Assembly: GCF_019175285.1 (NCBI RefSeq)
Contig: NC_056527.1
Location: 118,342,133 to 118,406,132, forward strand
Length of the DNA stretch: 64,000 nt
From: Sceloporus undulatus
Taxonomy: Eukaryota; Chordata; Lepidosauria; Squamata; Phrynosomatidae
Direction of reading: 5' to 3'
In this document: in pieces, positions 12,501 to 21,920 of the stretch
How the letters are laid out: each line of letters opens with the position of its first letter
Numbering within the stretch: position 1 is the stretch's first letter
Translations under genes and position numbers: made by a program
Notes under the pieces: generated by a model
What the model was told of the DNA's origin: nothing
Databases searched by the model: none
What the model saw: only the letters and a program-made list of their open reading frames with translations

Positions 12501-15500
12501 TGGGGAGCGCTCGGCTCTCCCAGAAAGTCTCCCCAAGAAAAGAGGAGACAACCAGGGGGCAGCTTTGCAAGTGGGGGCAAAACATGGGCATTGGCCCTCC
12601 ACCAAACAGGAATGCTTTCTCCCAGGCCATTAAATTTTCCTTCAGTCCTCAAACTTCTAGCATTGCAGAGATGAAGGCTACACTCGCCCCTCCGTATTCG
12701 CTAGGGTTAGGGGCACTGGACCCCCGTGAATGTGGGAAAACTGCAAATAACGAAAACACTATGTTTTTACCAGAGAGGACACCTTTCTAGGAATCTCTAG
12801 GTCCTCCAGGGCAGTGGTCAATGCCGACAGGCACGGACCATAAAATGCCCTGGAGGAGCTACAAGGCCTATTAGAGTGTTCTCTCTAGGACTCTCTAGGT
12901 CCTCCAGGGCAACATGTGGTCAACGTCCGACAGGCACTGACCATAAACTGCCCTGGGAGGAGCTACAAAGGCCTAGTAGAGTGTCTCTCTAGGACTCCTA
13001 GGTCTTCCAGGGCAACTCTATGGTTAACATCCGAACAGACACTGACCATAGAGTTGCGCTAGAGGAGCTACAAAGGCCTAGTAAAGTAGGCTCTCTAGGA
13101 ATCTCTAGGTCTTTCAGTGCAATTTTAGTAAAGTTGACCATAGAGTTGCACTGGAGAACCTAGATATTCCTAGAGAGAACATATTAATAAAACAGTGAAT
13201 AATCAAAGCCGGAAATATCAAAGCCACAGATATAAAGGGATGAGTGTAATGTTTTTTTCCTAGCTAGTTCACTCCATGCATCTGACAAAGTAGACCCAGT
13301 CTAGGAAAGCTTATGCCACATCCCTTTCACAGCAATGCATCTGAGGAAGTAGACTCAGGCTGCCAATATTCCTTTCTTTCAGTGAGTCTCAAAGGGGCAG
13401 CAAGATTTCTTTACATACTGATTCTGCAGATTAACACGGCTATATCTTTGAATTCTACCTCTTTCGCCATTATCCTCAAAGGAGCCACAAGATCCCTTTG
13501 CATGCCGATATTCCAGATTAACACAGCAGCAACGCCTCTGTGAAGCCTTGTTTAATGGATTACTAATTCAAAACAGACACCTTGTTTCATGAGTTGTTGC
13601 AGATCTATGAAAAACAAATACAAGAGCAATCTATTTTAAAAGTCGATTAATGAATCCAAAATAAATTACAGGAGTCGGTTAAGAAAATAAATATTTAGGT
13701 AAGGAATTCTTCAACTTGTTTAACTGGGCAAATTATACCCAGGTTTGGGGAGGAAATGGCTTTTTCCCCCCAAATTATTTTTTGGAACTGCAGTTCCAAT
13801 CATTCCTGCATCTGGCAGGGCCCCCAAAAGGAACTTTTCTAGGCTTTGCATCCCTGCAAGATTAAAAGGACAAACAAACAGCAGGTGCCCCAAACAGACG
13901 TCCTCCCTGCATCCACAGTACAAAATGCATGGCGTCCAAAGTGCCAGGGGTGCGGTTGGAGTTGTGATGATGATGACTCCTCCAAAGCCGGGCAAATTTC
14001 CATAGGGACTCATTGACGGCGGGAGCGAGCCATGAGTCACAATCTGACTCAGGAGCCAAAGGCAAGAAAGACAGGCTCTGCCAAAGCGCTTCGCCACGCA
14101 GCCAACCCAACCCCTTCTGCAGATGCCAAGGCATCCCATTCATAAGCGTCCATGCCCTCCAAGTGTCCCAGTTTGGCAAGAACGGTCCAAACTAAACCTC
14201 TGCCGTCCCACTTTTGGAGATTTTAAAATGTTCTAGTTTCTCTCTGCTCCCACCATCTTCCACCATTATCCTCAGCCTACTTCAACTGCTGCAAACTTAA
14301 GAACAGAATTCAGAGTTAGAGTTTATCAGACAGGAGGCTAAGTGCCTAAATCCCATGCAAAAACGGGATCTTTTCACACAACGTCAGGCATTGAGCTTTA
14401 CTAGGAAAATAACCCGCACAGAAAGTGGACAAAACCGGCCATTTTTTACTCTTGGGAGAATCCCAAAAGTAAAAAGTAGTGCATTTTGTCCTCTTTCTGT
14501 GCAGTTTATTTTTACATTAATGCTCAAAGCCCACAATGCCATGTGAAAATTATCCCCTTTTGTGGGATTTCCCTGTTTTAAATCCCATTTAAAAAACCCT
14601 GTGTGATCTAGACGTATTGGCCTAGAATATCAGCATGCAAAGGGATCTTGTAGCACTTTTGAGATTTAATGGGCGAAAGAAGTTGTGGCATAGACATCCT
14701 CCAATGCATGCAGTGAAATGGTACCCAGGAAGGACTTTCCATAGACTTGGTCTACTTCCTCAGATGCATGGGGTGAAATGGTGCCCTTGAAGAACCTTCA
14801 GGTAGACCTGTAGCATCAACTTTAATCGACTGGGTCTACTTCCTCATATACAAGAAATATATGAGGTGCCCAGTTGTGTCAAAAAAAGAAGTAATCCACA
14901 TTTTCTCTCTCCCAGAACGAAACTCAAAACACCTACTACCTGAGCCGAATTCAAGCCAACCTGACGTACCAGTTCCCAGAGGCAACAGGTGAGGCAGCTG
15001 TTGGTGTTTGGGGAGGATAGCTAGCTCTATATTTGGGGATGCTATTTGTACTCCACATACGGCTTGTTGTGTGTCCATGTTTCCCTGACCTGAAATGCCT
15101 GGATGGAAAGTGGATGCTGCATGGGTTGAATTTTCGCCTGCCATCCAATTTCTTAGAAGTGCAAAACTTGTGTCCACAAGAGGAAATTTTGGACTCATTT
15201 GGTGTGCACCTCCAAACTAAACGATTGCAGGAAGGTGGAATAGAGATTTTGTTGAATTCAGAGCTCCTAAAAGTTGACCCTTTCTTCGGACTAATTTTCA
15301 GAGGGACTTGAGGTGTGAGCTTACCATGTCTTCCATAAATAATTCACCCGGTCCATCAGTCAGGAAAACAGAGGCCAGGATGCAGGGTGACCGATTGTTT
15401 CAGCCACCTCTTTGTCCTTCCAGAGAGGTCCTTTGGAGCAAGCAATGCCTCCCTCCATGAGTTCGAGGTCCACCTGGGCCACTCCTACCAGTGCCGAAAC

Positions 15501-17183
15501 CGGAGCCTGGCCCTTTCCGAAGGCTTTCGCCTGAACGTCCTGCGGGAACGCATCCAGGCCTTTGGGCTGCCTGCTGGGAAATTTGGGGAAGGTACGTGTT
15601 CTCCCATCTTCCTAATAAGGGTTCTTTTATTCTCAAGTTTCCAAAGCTACCTTGGTGTGCCGTGTTTCTTTCTGGCAAGCAATGTCCTCTTAAATGCTTT
15701 TGTGGGCCTTCACTCTCATCCTCTGTACAGTTCACAGTTTGCTTGGCTTTGGGTTACCTGGCAATTTAGTGGGCATGTTCCTTTTTCTCTGCTCCCTCCT
15801 ATCATGGCTTAATCTATATATTCCCCTATCGATATATAGTATCTATGATTTTTGATTTTAACAATGTCATTGGATGTTTTTAAATTTTGCTCGCATTTAA
15901 TCTATTTTAATAATCTACTTTTAAGATGTGGTTTTTACTGTTCTTATTGTCTGTTTTTAACAATTTCTGTACATTTCTTTGATCGTTGGAAAAGCGGTTA
16001 ATAAATGAACAATTTATTATTATTATTAATCTGGATTCTTAAATGCCCGCTAAGCAAGTTATGGTGGCATAGGGAAGGGTGCCCAGTTTCTCTACAACCT
16101 TCACATTTACTTTAATGCAAAAAGTATATGGCTTTTTGCATCAGGAGTGGCCTGAGCTACAGATTTAGCACTGATATGGTTTTCTTGGGAGGATTTCCTG
16201 AAAGGTTTGCCATTGTTCTCCTCTGAGACGGAGAGAGTTTGATTTACCCAAGGCCACCCAATGGGATTCCATGTCCAAATGGAATTTGAACCCTGGTCTC
16301 CTGATGTCCTAATCCAACATTTAGACCACTGTACCATGTTGGTTCTTGAGACTTCTTCAGAGGAGAATTTCCATTGATTTCCTCTGAGGCCGAGAGAGGG
16401 TGACTGCACTAGGGCTAGCCATCGAGTTACCTAGGCCAGTGATGGTGAACCTTTTAGACTTATTTATTGCAAAGTGCCATGTCCCTCTGGCTTTCTAGTA
16501 ACACACTCTGGCAAACTCTGTGCTGGGGCGACGGCACATGTGCCCACAGAGAGGGCTCTGAGTGCCACCTTTGGCACGCGTGTCATAGGTTCGCCATCGC
16601 TGACCTAGGCTGAATGGGGATTTGAATCCTGGTCTCCCAAATCCAACATTCAAACATGACACCCCTCTGCTTCTCCTGGTTTCCTTGACCAGATCTGTTC
16701 AGAGAAAGTTTGTTATTGCCTTACTCTTAAGGCTAAGGGAGTGGGACTTGCCCAACACAGGATTCCATGTGAGATTCCATAACTGAAGTGGGATTTGAAT
16801 CCCAATCCCCAGGAATCCTAAACCCACACTCAAACCACTGGCTCTCAGGGTTCCTTCTCTAATTATATGAGCCAAAGAACCAATCTTGACAGACCAACTA
16901 GAAGCCCTGCCTTTCTCTTTTCCCCAACCACCCTTTTGAATCTACAAACCGAGTCTTCTGGGAATGTGGGGTGTATCTTCTTCTGCTCTCTTCTACCTAT
17001 CCAATATGTGTCCTCCTCACTCGCTCTTTGATCCTTCTTTCAGCGGAGGTCTGTCTGGAGCAGAGGCGCTCAAACACTTTGCCCATCGTGGTGGGCGTGA
17101 TCCTCGGCCTCCTCATCCTCATCGTCATCGTGGCTTTCTTAGTTGGACGGCGGCGGAAACACTCTGGGTACCAAACCCTCTAA
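6555..17183 (+). CDS. CD68: CD68, macrosialin (LAMP-family glycoprotein)
   Basis: Heavily glycosylated type I membrane protein of late endosomes and lysosomes, a macrophage marker in mammals. Coding exons: 6555-6621, 9896-10596, 12374-12493, 14916-14988, 15424-15591, 17044-17183. All junctions are GT-AG with matching phases, giving 422 aa (human about 354). Residues 1-23 are a signal peptide. Roughly residues 60-215 are a Pro/Thr/His-rich mucin-like stretch. A single LAMP-like domain follows, with four cysteines (contexts DVCLR, GSCLD, YQCRN, EVCLE) and many N-glycosylation sequons. Residues 389-411 form the membrane helix. The short tail is basic and ends GYQTL, the lysosomal sorting signal of LAMP proteins. 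Position downstream of EIF4A1 and upstream of MPDU1 separates it from other LAMPs. The mucin region is longer than in mammals. An extra cysteine pair precedes it. Confidence 0.93.
6750..6900 (-). repeat. LINE-tail-like fragment in CD68 intron 1
   Basis: TGTATCCCGCTTTTCTCCCA and AAAGCGGCTCACAGTCTAAA are the reversed form of the common L2-type tail (GCGGGATATAAAT). Similar tails occur at 15950, 28570, 34690 and 56040. Confidence 0.45.
7345..7595 (+). repeat. Sauria SINE, near full length
   Basis: The tRNA-related head (GGAGACCAGGGTTCAAATCC, a B-box-like motif) is followed by CACTGGGCGACCTTGGGCCA. The BovB-like tail is GCCATAAGTCAGAAATGAAG with a terminal AACAAC run. It is a squamate-typical tRNA-derived SINE. 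Confidence 0.85.
7765..7990 (-). repeat. Sauria SINE, reversed
   Basis: TTCAAGTCGTTTCCAACTTA through GAGATTCGAACCCTGGAGTC is the reverse complement of the same SINE as at 7345-7595. Confidence 0.85.
8315..8400. repeat. (GACT/GATT)n tetranucleotide repeat with LINE tail scrap
   Basis: GACTGACTGACTGATT runs into GATTGATTGATT at 8320-8360, followed by CTATCCCACCTTTCTCAGCT. Confidence 0.7.
8440..8760. repeat. Tigger-like MITE fragments
   Basis: Two successive copies of TTGGTATCTGCTGGGGTTTG ... GTGGATACCAAAATCCAT ... AAGTCCCATTATATACAATG, separated by a (GAC/GAT)n stretch at 8518-8546. They resemble the MER2/Tigger family. Confidence 0.65.
8815..9625. repeat. TA-flanked MITE split by a hAT element
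   Basis: The inverted ends are TATATACTCGACTATAAGTC at the left and GATAAGTCGACTC ... AAGAGTATATAC plus CAG at the right, with TA on both sides. The right end is interrupted by the hAT element at 9171-9615. A second, reversed copy is at about 56679-56880. Confidence 0.65.
9171..9615. mobile_element. Non-autonomous hAT element, perfect 8-bp target duplication
   Basis: The terminal inverted repeats are CAGGGGTAGGCAACCT and its near-exact complement AGGTTGCCTACCCCTG. It is flanked by identical 8-bp copies of GTATATAC (9163-9170 and 9616-9623), the hallmark of hAT insertion. The interior is GC-rich with GGGCCGCATCCGGCCCGCGG near the right end. No transposase frame is present. Confidence 0.88.
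10625..11545. repeat. Minisatellite of about 40 bp in CD68 intron 2
   Basis: A degenerate tandem unit reads approximately GTGTACCAGGGATAATGGGG followed by CATTGTGAGATACAGTCCT. About 18 units by eye, in two blocks (10625-11096 and 11296-11545) separated by a Tigger-like element. The array starts about 30 bp after the exon 2 donor. Confidence 0.8.
11098..11293. mobile_element. Tigger-like MITE inside the minisatellite
   Basis: The left end is CACTGGTCCCTTGCCGTATG and the right end GGGAGCATTG, inverted with 8 of the outer 10 bases matching, and both sides have TA. Removing it restores the minisatellite unit (GTGTA then CTAGGGATAA). Relatives are at 46947-47093 and 59505-59718. Confidence 0.65.
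12300..12373 (+). promoter_or_regulatory. Microsatellite polypyrimidine tract at CD68 exon 3 acceptor
   Basis: Blocks of CCCT then CTTC repeat up to the CAG of the exon 3 acceptor, giving about 70 nt that are almost all pyrimidine. It serves as the splice-site pyrimidine tract and is also a length-unstable repeat. Confidence 0.8.
12681..13246 (+). repeat. Hairpin MITE expanded to four units
   Basis: The ends CACTCGCCCCTCCGTATTCG and the reversed GATATAAAGGGATGAGTG are flanked by TA. Four hairpin units of about 105 bp lie inside, joined by GGAGCTACAAAGGCCTAGTA-type junctions. It is the intermediate member of the series that reaches 14 units at 37333-38935. Confidence 0.75.
13250..13550 (+). 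repeat. Interspersed repeat fragment, family not assigned
   Basis: GCATCTGAGGAAGTAGACTC, then CTCAAAGGGGCAGCAAGAT and CAGATTAACACGGCTA. The same text recurs reversed at 14625-14860 and weakly near 31570-31690. Confidence 0.5.
13551..14624. other. CD68 intron 3, no named feature
   Basis: No exon or recognisable repeat found. The open frames near 13745 and 14355 look like chance. Confidence 0.35.
14625..14860 (-). repeat. Reversed copy of the 13250 repeat family
   Basis: ATGCAAAGGGATCTTGTAGC and GACTTGGTCTACTTCCTCAG are the reverse complement of the repeat at 13250-13550. It ends about 55 bp before the CD68 exon 4 acceptor. Confidence 0.5.
15840..16020 (+). repeat. L2-type LINE tail
   Basis: AT-rich 3' sequence ending GGAAAAGCGGTTAATAAATG and then a TTATTA run. 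Confidence 0.45.
16150..16436 (-). repeat. Sauria SINE pieces, reversed
   Basis: GGTTTTCTTGGGAGGATTTC ... AATTTGAACCCTGGTCTCCT, followed by a second partial copy from 16350. Confidence 0.7.
16437..16602. mobile_element. Short hAT MITE, perfect 8-bp target duplication
   Basis: The ends CAGTGATGGTGAACCTTTT and ATAGGTTCGCCATCGCTG are inverted. Identical ACCTAGGC copies flank it at 16429-16436 and 16603-16610. It lies inside a reversed SINE. Confidence 0.88.
16611..16850 (-). repeat. Sauria SINE pieces, reversed
   Basis: GATTTGAATCCTGGTCTCCC closes the SINE split by the hAT element at 16437-16602. A further diverged copy continues with TGGGATTTGAATCCCAATCC. Confidence 0.65.
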
Positions 17184-18005
17184 GGAATCTTCTTCGGATC
17201 TTGCCTTTTTCTGGAGCAATGCCTGGGCCAAAGGAGACTTGAGAAAATTTGGAGAGGTGGGGGTCTTCCTTATCCTTGCAACAACTGTCTTCGGTGACAA
17301 TTAATGTGATCTGCCTCTTAATTATTCCCTCATGCTCATCTTAATTCTGCTTAATTACATGGGAAACCAAAGCCAAAGGATAGAGTTTACATACATCAAA
17401 AGTTTGTTACCGGAGAAATCATGATATGTTCACTATGACAGAAAACATGGATTGTTGAACAAAAATGGCAGAGGGACTGAACTAGATGTCCCCCTGAAGC
17501 CCCTTCCAACTTCAGTGATTCTCCATAAAGCATTACTCATGGAGACACAGCTCTCTTAGGACAGAGGCCTTGGGCTCCATTGGAGAGGTCAGTTTCTTCT
17601 TAGAGAGAAAGGGGGGGGGGAGTTAAATTATAGCAGAGAAGCCAGGGCTCCTGACCTATGGACATCCCCTCAAGAGGGAGTCCCAAAGAGTAAGCTCAGG
17701 GCAAACAAAAGTCTTACTTCTGAGCAAATGATCAGCTGTTTAAGGGAATGATTCACTTTGACTGTAGGAAACAATGGGTCCAGAACTGTTTCCTCTTTTC
17801 CCCACCAAATCATAGTAAGAATGAATTGGCTCATATGCATTCGATATATCCAAATGTCCTTTTTCCTTTATCTTTTCCTTGTTCCCGCCTGGAGCTCTGT
17901 TCATCTGCCCTCTTCTGTGAATCCTTTCCACCTGTAATTGTCTCTGAATCCTTGAGAATGGGCACTGGATTGCTCACAAATAAATAAAAGAAGTGAGAAT
18001 ATCTG
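17184..18005 (+). other. CD68: CD68 3' UTR with overlapping poly(A) signals
   Basis: Two overlapping AATAAA hexamers occur at 17979-17984 and 17983-17988, followed by a G/T-containing downstream stretch. The exact cleavage site is inferred. Confidence 0.65.
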
Positions 18006-19663
18006 AATTAATTCTGGAGCAGTGGTGCTTTTATGCCTTCGTTGTGCATCAGCTCAAACGTAACAAGAAGAAACAGCGCTCCCCTTCTGTAGCCCATACC
18101 AAGGATTTAAGGGCCAGTACCTCTCTTTTGATCAATCCAGATTTTCCGTTCCTGTCCTGAAACAGCCCGCTAATCCTAGATATCTTAAAATGGGTTATGG
18201 TTTGAGAATCACATTCTGCACATGCTCAAAGGCACTTCTATTTGCTTCCTGCATCCAGCATGACACTGAGAGTAGCTTAAAGTAACTTCCAGGTAAGCCA
18301 ACCCAACTCCAGTGATGTATTTAAATTGAGCTATAACTGTTCTAATCCAACACAGGAGGAGGCAAGTGACAAATTCAGGAAGATTTTATTAAAGATGGAT
18401 ATCTACCTTGTCTGCCACCCATCCACTCTGCAATTTCTAAATCAATATCCCAGTCTAGTACACTCCTAAATTCTACTAGCCCTGCTCTTATCATTACTGG
18501 GAGCAGTCCATTCACCCTCATCTTATTCTATTCTCCTCTAGTTTTCATAAAAGACAGTTGTGTTCAGCCTCCTTCAGTATTAAAACAATAGGAAACTGGA
18601 GAAGGAATTCTGTGGCACCTTTAAAATCAACTGTTTTATCATAGCATGAATTTTTAGGGATTTCAACCCACTTCCTTCCATGCGCTCATGCAGTACAGGT
18701 TCCTTGAGTACAGGCTGAATCTCTCTTATATAAAATGCCTAGGACCACAAGTGTTTTGGATTTTGGAATACCTGTCTTTGCATATATGTGTGCGTAACCT
18801 AATATCTTGGAGAGGGGACCCTAGTCTAAACACGAAATTCATTTGTTTCATGTACACCTTACACACTTAGCCTGAAGATCATTTTATATAGTATTTTAAA
18901 AATAATGTTGTGCATGAAACAAAATTTGTGTACATTGAACCAGCAGAAAACAAAGGTGTCACTATCTCAGCCAGCCATGAAAACAGTTTTGCTTTTTGGA
19001 GTATTTTGGACTTCTAGATAGGGAGATTCAATATTTCAGTAGACTCCAAAGTATGGAAAGTAGAAAGTCAGTAAAAATAGCAGGTTTGTGTGTATCAAGG
19101 AAGGCTGTTCTCAGGAGCCACAACCCTTCAAATTCCAAAGTCTCTATCTCCCAGACATAGGGTTTTAAGTAAATACAGAGCCTGCATATTGCAATGCATT
19201 AAGATAATGTTCAACACTCGCTACAGCAGTTACGAATATATAACCTAGAGTTATGCACTCATAACCAGTTTGCATTCGTGATCCCTAAGTATTCCCTAGT
19301 TCAAGGGGATGAATAGGAACAGTGAAAGTCCCCTGGTCCCCACTTTCAGGGCAGCAGCAGCTGAGATGGACAGGAGTCTATTTCCCTCTCAACTGACAAG
19401 TGACTGACATTCCCAACCCAGTTCATGTGAGCAATCTCCGGTGCGAGGGCGAATTGTAACAAGGATCTTGCTCTGCTTGCAGGAAGAGGTGGAAATGTCA
19501 ATCTGCTGCTTCCTGATAGTCAGGGGAACAGATGCTGTCAGATGGCAGCAGCTGATGCCTGGCAAATGGAAAGTAGGGCAGAAGGATTGAGCCGGGACTG
19601 GAAGTCACTATGTTGCTGGCAGTGAATTCCAGGAAGTAACTTTGGGAGTCTCTGTTCCTGACA
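18006..19663. other. Intergenic and possible 3' UTR of the Harbinger-like gene
   Basis: No coding exon. For the minus-strand gene that stops at 19664, the nearest AATAAA on that strand that I noticed is about 18389-18394, over 1.2 kb away, so its 3' end is unresolved. Confidence 0.35.
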
Positions 19664-21052
19664 TCACCCTCTCAGTGCAGACGCCAGGGCATCCCGGATT
19701 TCTGCCGCCTCAGCATCTTCCTCCCCACCATCATCGAAAGGATGTTCCTCCTGCAGTCCACTCCCTTCCTCTTCCTCCATCCAGCATGCTTGAAAGACAT
19801 CCCCACGCGCCTCACAGATGTTGTGGAGGGTGCAGCAGGCAGCAATGAGGGTGGGCAGGAAGGAGACGTCTGTGTCATTGCGCTTGGTGAGGCAGCGCCA
19901 GCGTCCCCGGAGGCGCCCAAAGGCCACGCCAACCACCGTCCGTGCTGCCTCGGCATACTCATTGAACCGCTGCTGGACAGGAGTCAAGTCCCTGCCCCGA
20001 TAGGGCCGCATAAGCCAAGGCAGGAAGGGGTACGAGCAGCCACCCAGCAAATAAAGGGGCACCTGGACGCCACTGACTTCTTGGGAACCCTCTGGGAACA
20101 GCATGCCCTCCTGGGCTCGCTGGTAGAGCTCTGACGTCCACAGCACCTGGGTGTCCGTCACCCTTCCTGGGCATCCGACGTTGATATCCCAAAAACACCC
20201 GCGGGAGTCCACGGCCGCCTGGACCACCACTGAGTGCCAGCCGTGGCGGTTGTAGTAGCCCGCAGCATTTTCGTTGGGTGCCCGGATGGGGATATGGAGG
20301 GACCCCAAGACGCCGGCCAACTGGGGCAAAGGGAAGCCGTTCCCGGCAGCCACTTTCACGGGGTTCGGAGGACAGACGTAAGCGGGTGTGAGGATGCCCA
20401 CCACGGCTTCGCAGACATCGCGCAAGATCTTGCAGACGGTGGATCGGGAGACGCCAAAGAGCTGCTCCACTGCTCGGTACTCGGTGCAAGCACCCAGGCG
20501 CCAGAGGGTCATGGCGAGGCGCACATCGGCCGGGATGGCACGACGCATGTTGGTGTCCTGGCGCTGGATGGTGCCGTGCAGCTGGGCGCAGAGGTAGTCA
20601 AACGTGGCGGGGGAGACGCGGAAGTTCTCGACCCACTCCCACGGGCTGAAGGCTTTGACCCGCACGATGTCCCAGAAGGCCGAGCTGCGGGCTTTGCTCC
20701 ACAGGCGACGCTCCCGCAGCAACCTGGGCAGGCTGCCACCATCTTGACCACCACCATCTTGGCACGAGCCTGCCACACCAGGGCTCCCTGCCAGTATCCG
20801 GCACAGCCAAAGCAGGGCAAATCGTTGTCGTGAGCGTGCCTGGGTCCTGCGGTGGCGAGCAGCACGCTGGCGTCGGGCGGCCTCGCGCAGGCGCCGACCA
20901 CGCTGGAGGCGCATGTAGTAGAGCAGGCAGAGGGCCACGGTGCCATGGCTGAGGGCGGGCAGCAACCGGTCATCCTCCTCGCCCTCAGTGCTCAGGCCAG
21001 GGTCAGGAGTGGTGCTGGTGGGGCAAGATGGTTGCTGAGCATTGGCAGCCAT
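19664..21052 (-). CDS. PIF/Harbinger transposase-derived gene (HARBI1-like), candidate domesticated
   Basis: One uninterrupted frame of 462 aa. The upstream in-frame start in the same frame is GTG, so I chose the ATG at 21052, which has the context AAAATGGC. The N-terminus is variable, followed by an Arg-rich basic stretch (about residues 50-78, LQRGRRLREAARRQRAARHR) that could bind nucleic acid or act as a nuclear signal. The rest aligns by eye with HARBI1: a helix-turn-helix-like GVSRSTVCKILRDV (about 200-213), SLHIPIRAPNENAAGYYNRH, GCPGRVTDTQVLW, PFLPWLMRPYRGR, FGRLRGRWRCL and ACCTLHNI. Expected catalytic residues: the first Asp is Gly (residue 250), the second Asp is kept (300), and the Glu is Gly (375). 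A further conserved Asp in the GDS motif is Gly (338). A full-length frame without a working DDE triad suggests a host function, not an active transposase. It sits head-to-head with MPDU1 across 344 bp. Function unknown. Confidence 0.85.
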   Translation of the reverse strand: MAANAQQPSCPTSTTPDPGLSTEGEEDDRLLPALSHGTVALCLLYYMRLQRGRRLREAARRQRAARHRRTQARSRQRFALLWLCRILAGSPGVAGSCQDGGGQDGGSLPRLLRERRLWSKARSSAFWDIVRVKAFSPWEWVENFRVSPATFDYLCAQLHGTIQRQDTNMRRAIPADVRLAMTLWRLGACTEYRAVEQLFGVSRSTVCKILRDVCEAVVGILTPAYVCPPNPVKVAAGNGFPLPQLAGVLGSLHIPIRAPNENAAGYYNRHGWHSVVVQAAVDSRGCFWDINVGCPGRVTDTQVLWTSELYQRAQEGMLFPEGSQEVSGVQVPLYLLGGCSYPFLPWLMRPYRGRDLTPVQQRFNEYAEAARTVVGVAFGRLRGRWRCLTKRNDTDVSFLPTLIAACCTLHNICEARGDVFQACWMEEEEGSGLQEEHPFDDGGEEDAEAAEIRDALASALRG

Positions 21053-21396
21053 TTTGTCCCTTGGCCATGGCAGGGATGCCAGGGGATGAGGCAAAGTCAC
21101 AGTGCGCGTGCGCTAGGAGAAGCAGCCATCTCAGCGAGTGCGCAGGCGCGAATGCTTCACACCAATTCAGAAGATTCCATTGGCCAAGTGGCGCATGCGC
21201 ATACAGCAGGCATCCCGGCTAGTGCGCATGCGCGGAACCTTGTCCCCAACACTTCATGCGCATAGGACGGCTGAGGATGAACAGTAGGAGTCACTGAGCA
21301 TGCGCACGACAACGGAGTCGTCTCTTACCTTAAGCTGAGGGCGCATGCGCGGAGCGTAGACGGCATGGAAGCGGAAGTTTCACTCCTTTTATCAAA
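21053..21396. promoter_or_regulatory. CpG-rich divergent promoter with NRF1-type motifs
   Basis: The 344 bp between two opposed start codons contain GCGCATGCGC at 21191-21200, 21224-21233 and 21341-21350, plus near matches near 21101, 21139, 21255 and 21298. This is the NRF1 palindrome. No TATA box is seen. Expected to drive MPDU1 to the right and the Harbinger-like gene to the left. Confidence 0.7.
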
Positions 21397-21920
21397 ATGG
21401 CAGCCTCAGCGCTGGAAGGCCTCCTGGTCCCGCACATCCTCCCGCAGCCCTGCTTCCACGAGCTCATCCTCCGCTTGAACTTCTTGCACAGTGAGTCGGG
21501 GCCTCGCCCGGTTCCCCTTCCCTCGGGAGCAGCGCCGTCGTCCTGGCAACGCTCGCTCCAGGCGGAAGTGACTTTGCATGGCCACGGCGGCCATTTTGGT
21601 GAAGGGCGAAAAGGAGCGCCCGACATCTTTAGCCGCAACCGGAAGTCCCCGGGCGGCCATTTTGTCCGTAGCGGAAGTAGCTGTTTTTTACCAGCTTCCA
21701 ACTTTGGGGGAGGGCTTTTCTCCATCTTTGAATCTGGCAAAGGACTTCTATTTTATACATTTTATACATTTATAATAAATAAAGTGTGTATCCTTTGAGC
21801 AGCTCTTTGAGTAGTGGTTTTTCTCGCCCTTTATGTATTTAAAAAGGGTTTTGAAGCGGCGTAAAAAGCACTGAGGAGAAGCTGAAGCCACTTGGCGCCA
21901 TCTTGGTTTTGGTCGGAAGT
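21371..21920 (+). promoter_or_regulatory. ETS and YY1 motif cluster at MPDU1 5' end
   Basis: CGGAAGT occurs near 21373, 21562, 21641, 21673 and 21914 (ETS/GABP type). GCCATTTTG or GCCATCTTG occurs near 21590, 21657 and 21897 (YY1 type, reversed). The MPDU1 ATG itself lies in AAAATGGCAGCC. These are housekeeping-promoter motifs; binding is inferred. Confidence 0.55.

Noticed and set aside
20234-20833. 199-codon plus-strand frame inside the Harbinger-like gene
   Set aside because: Antisense shadow of a GC-rich coding region.
21053-21100. In-frame extension of the Harbinger-like protein by 16 residues upstream of 21052
   Set aside because: The extension would begin at GTG, and the first ATG with a good context is at 21052.
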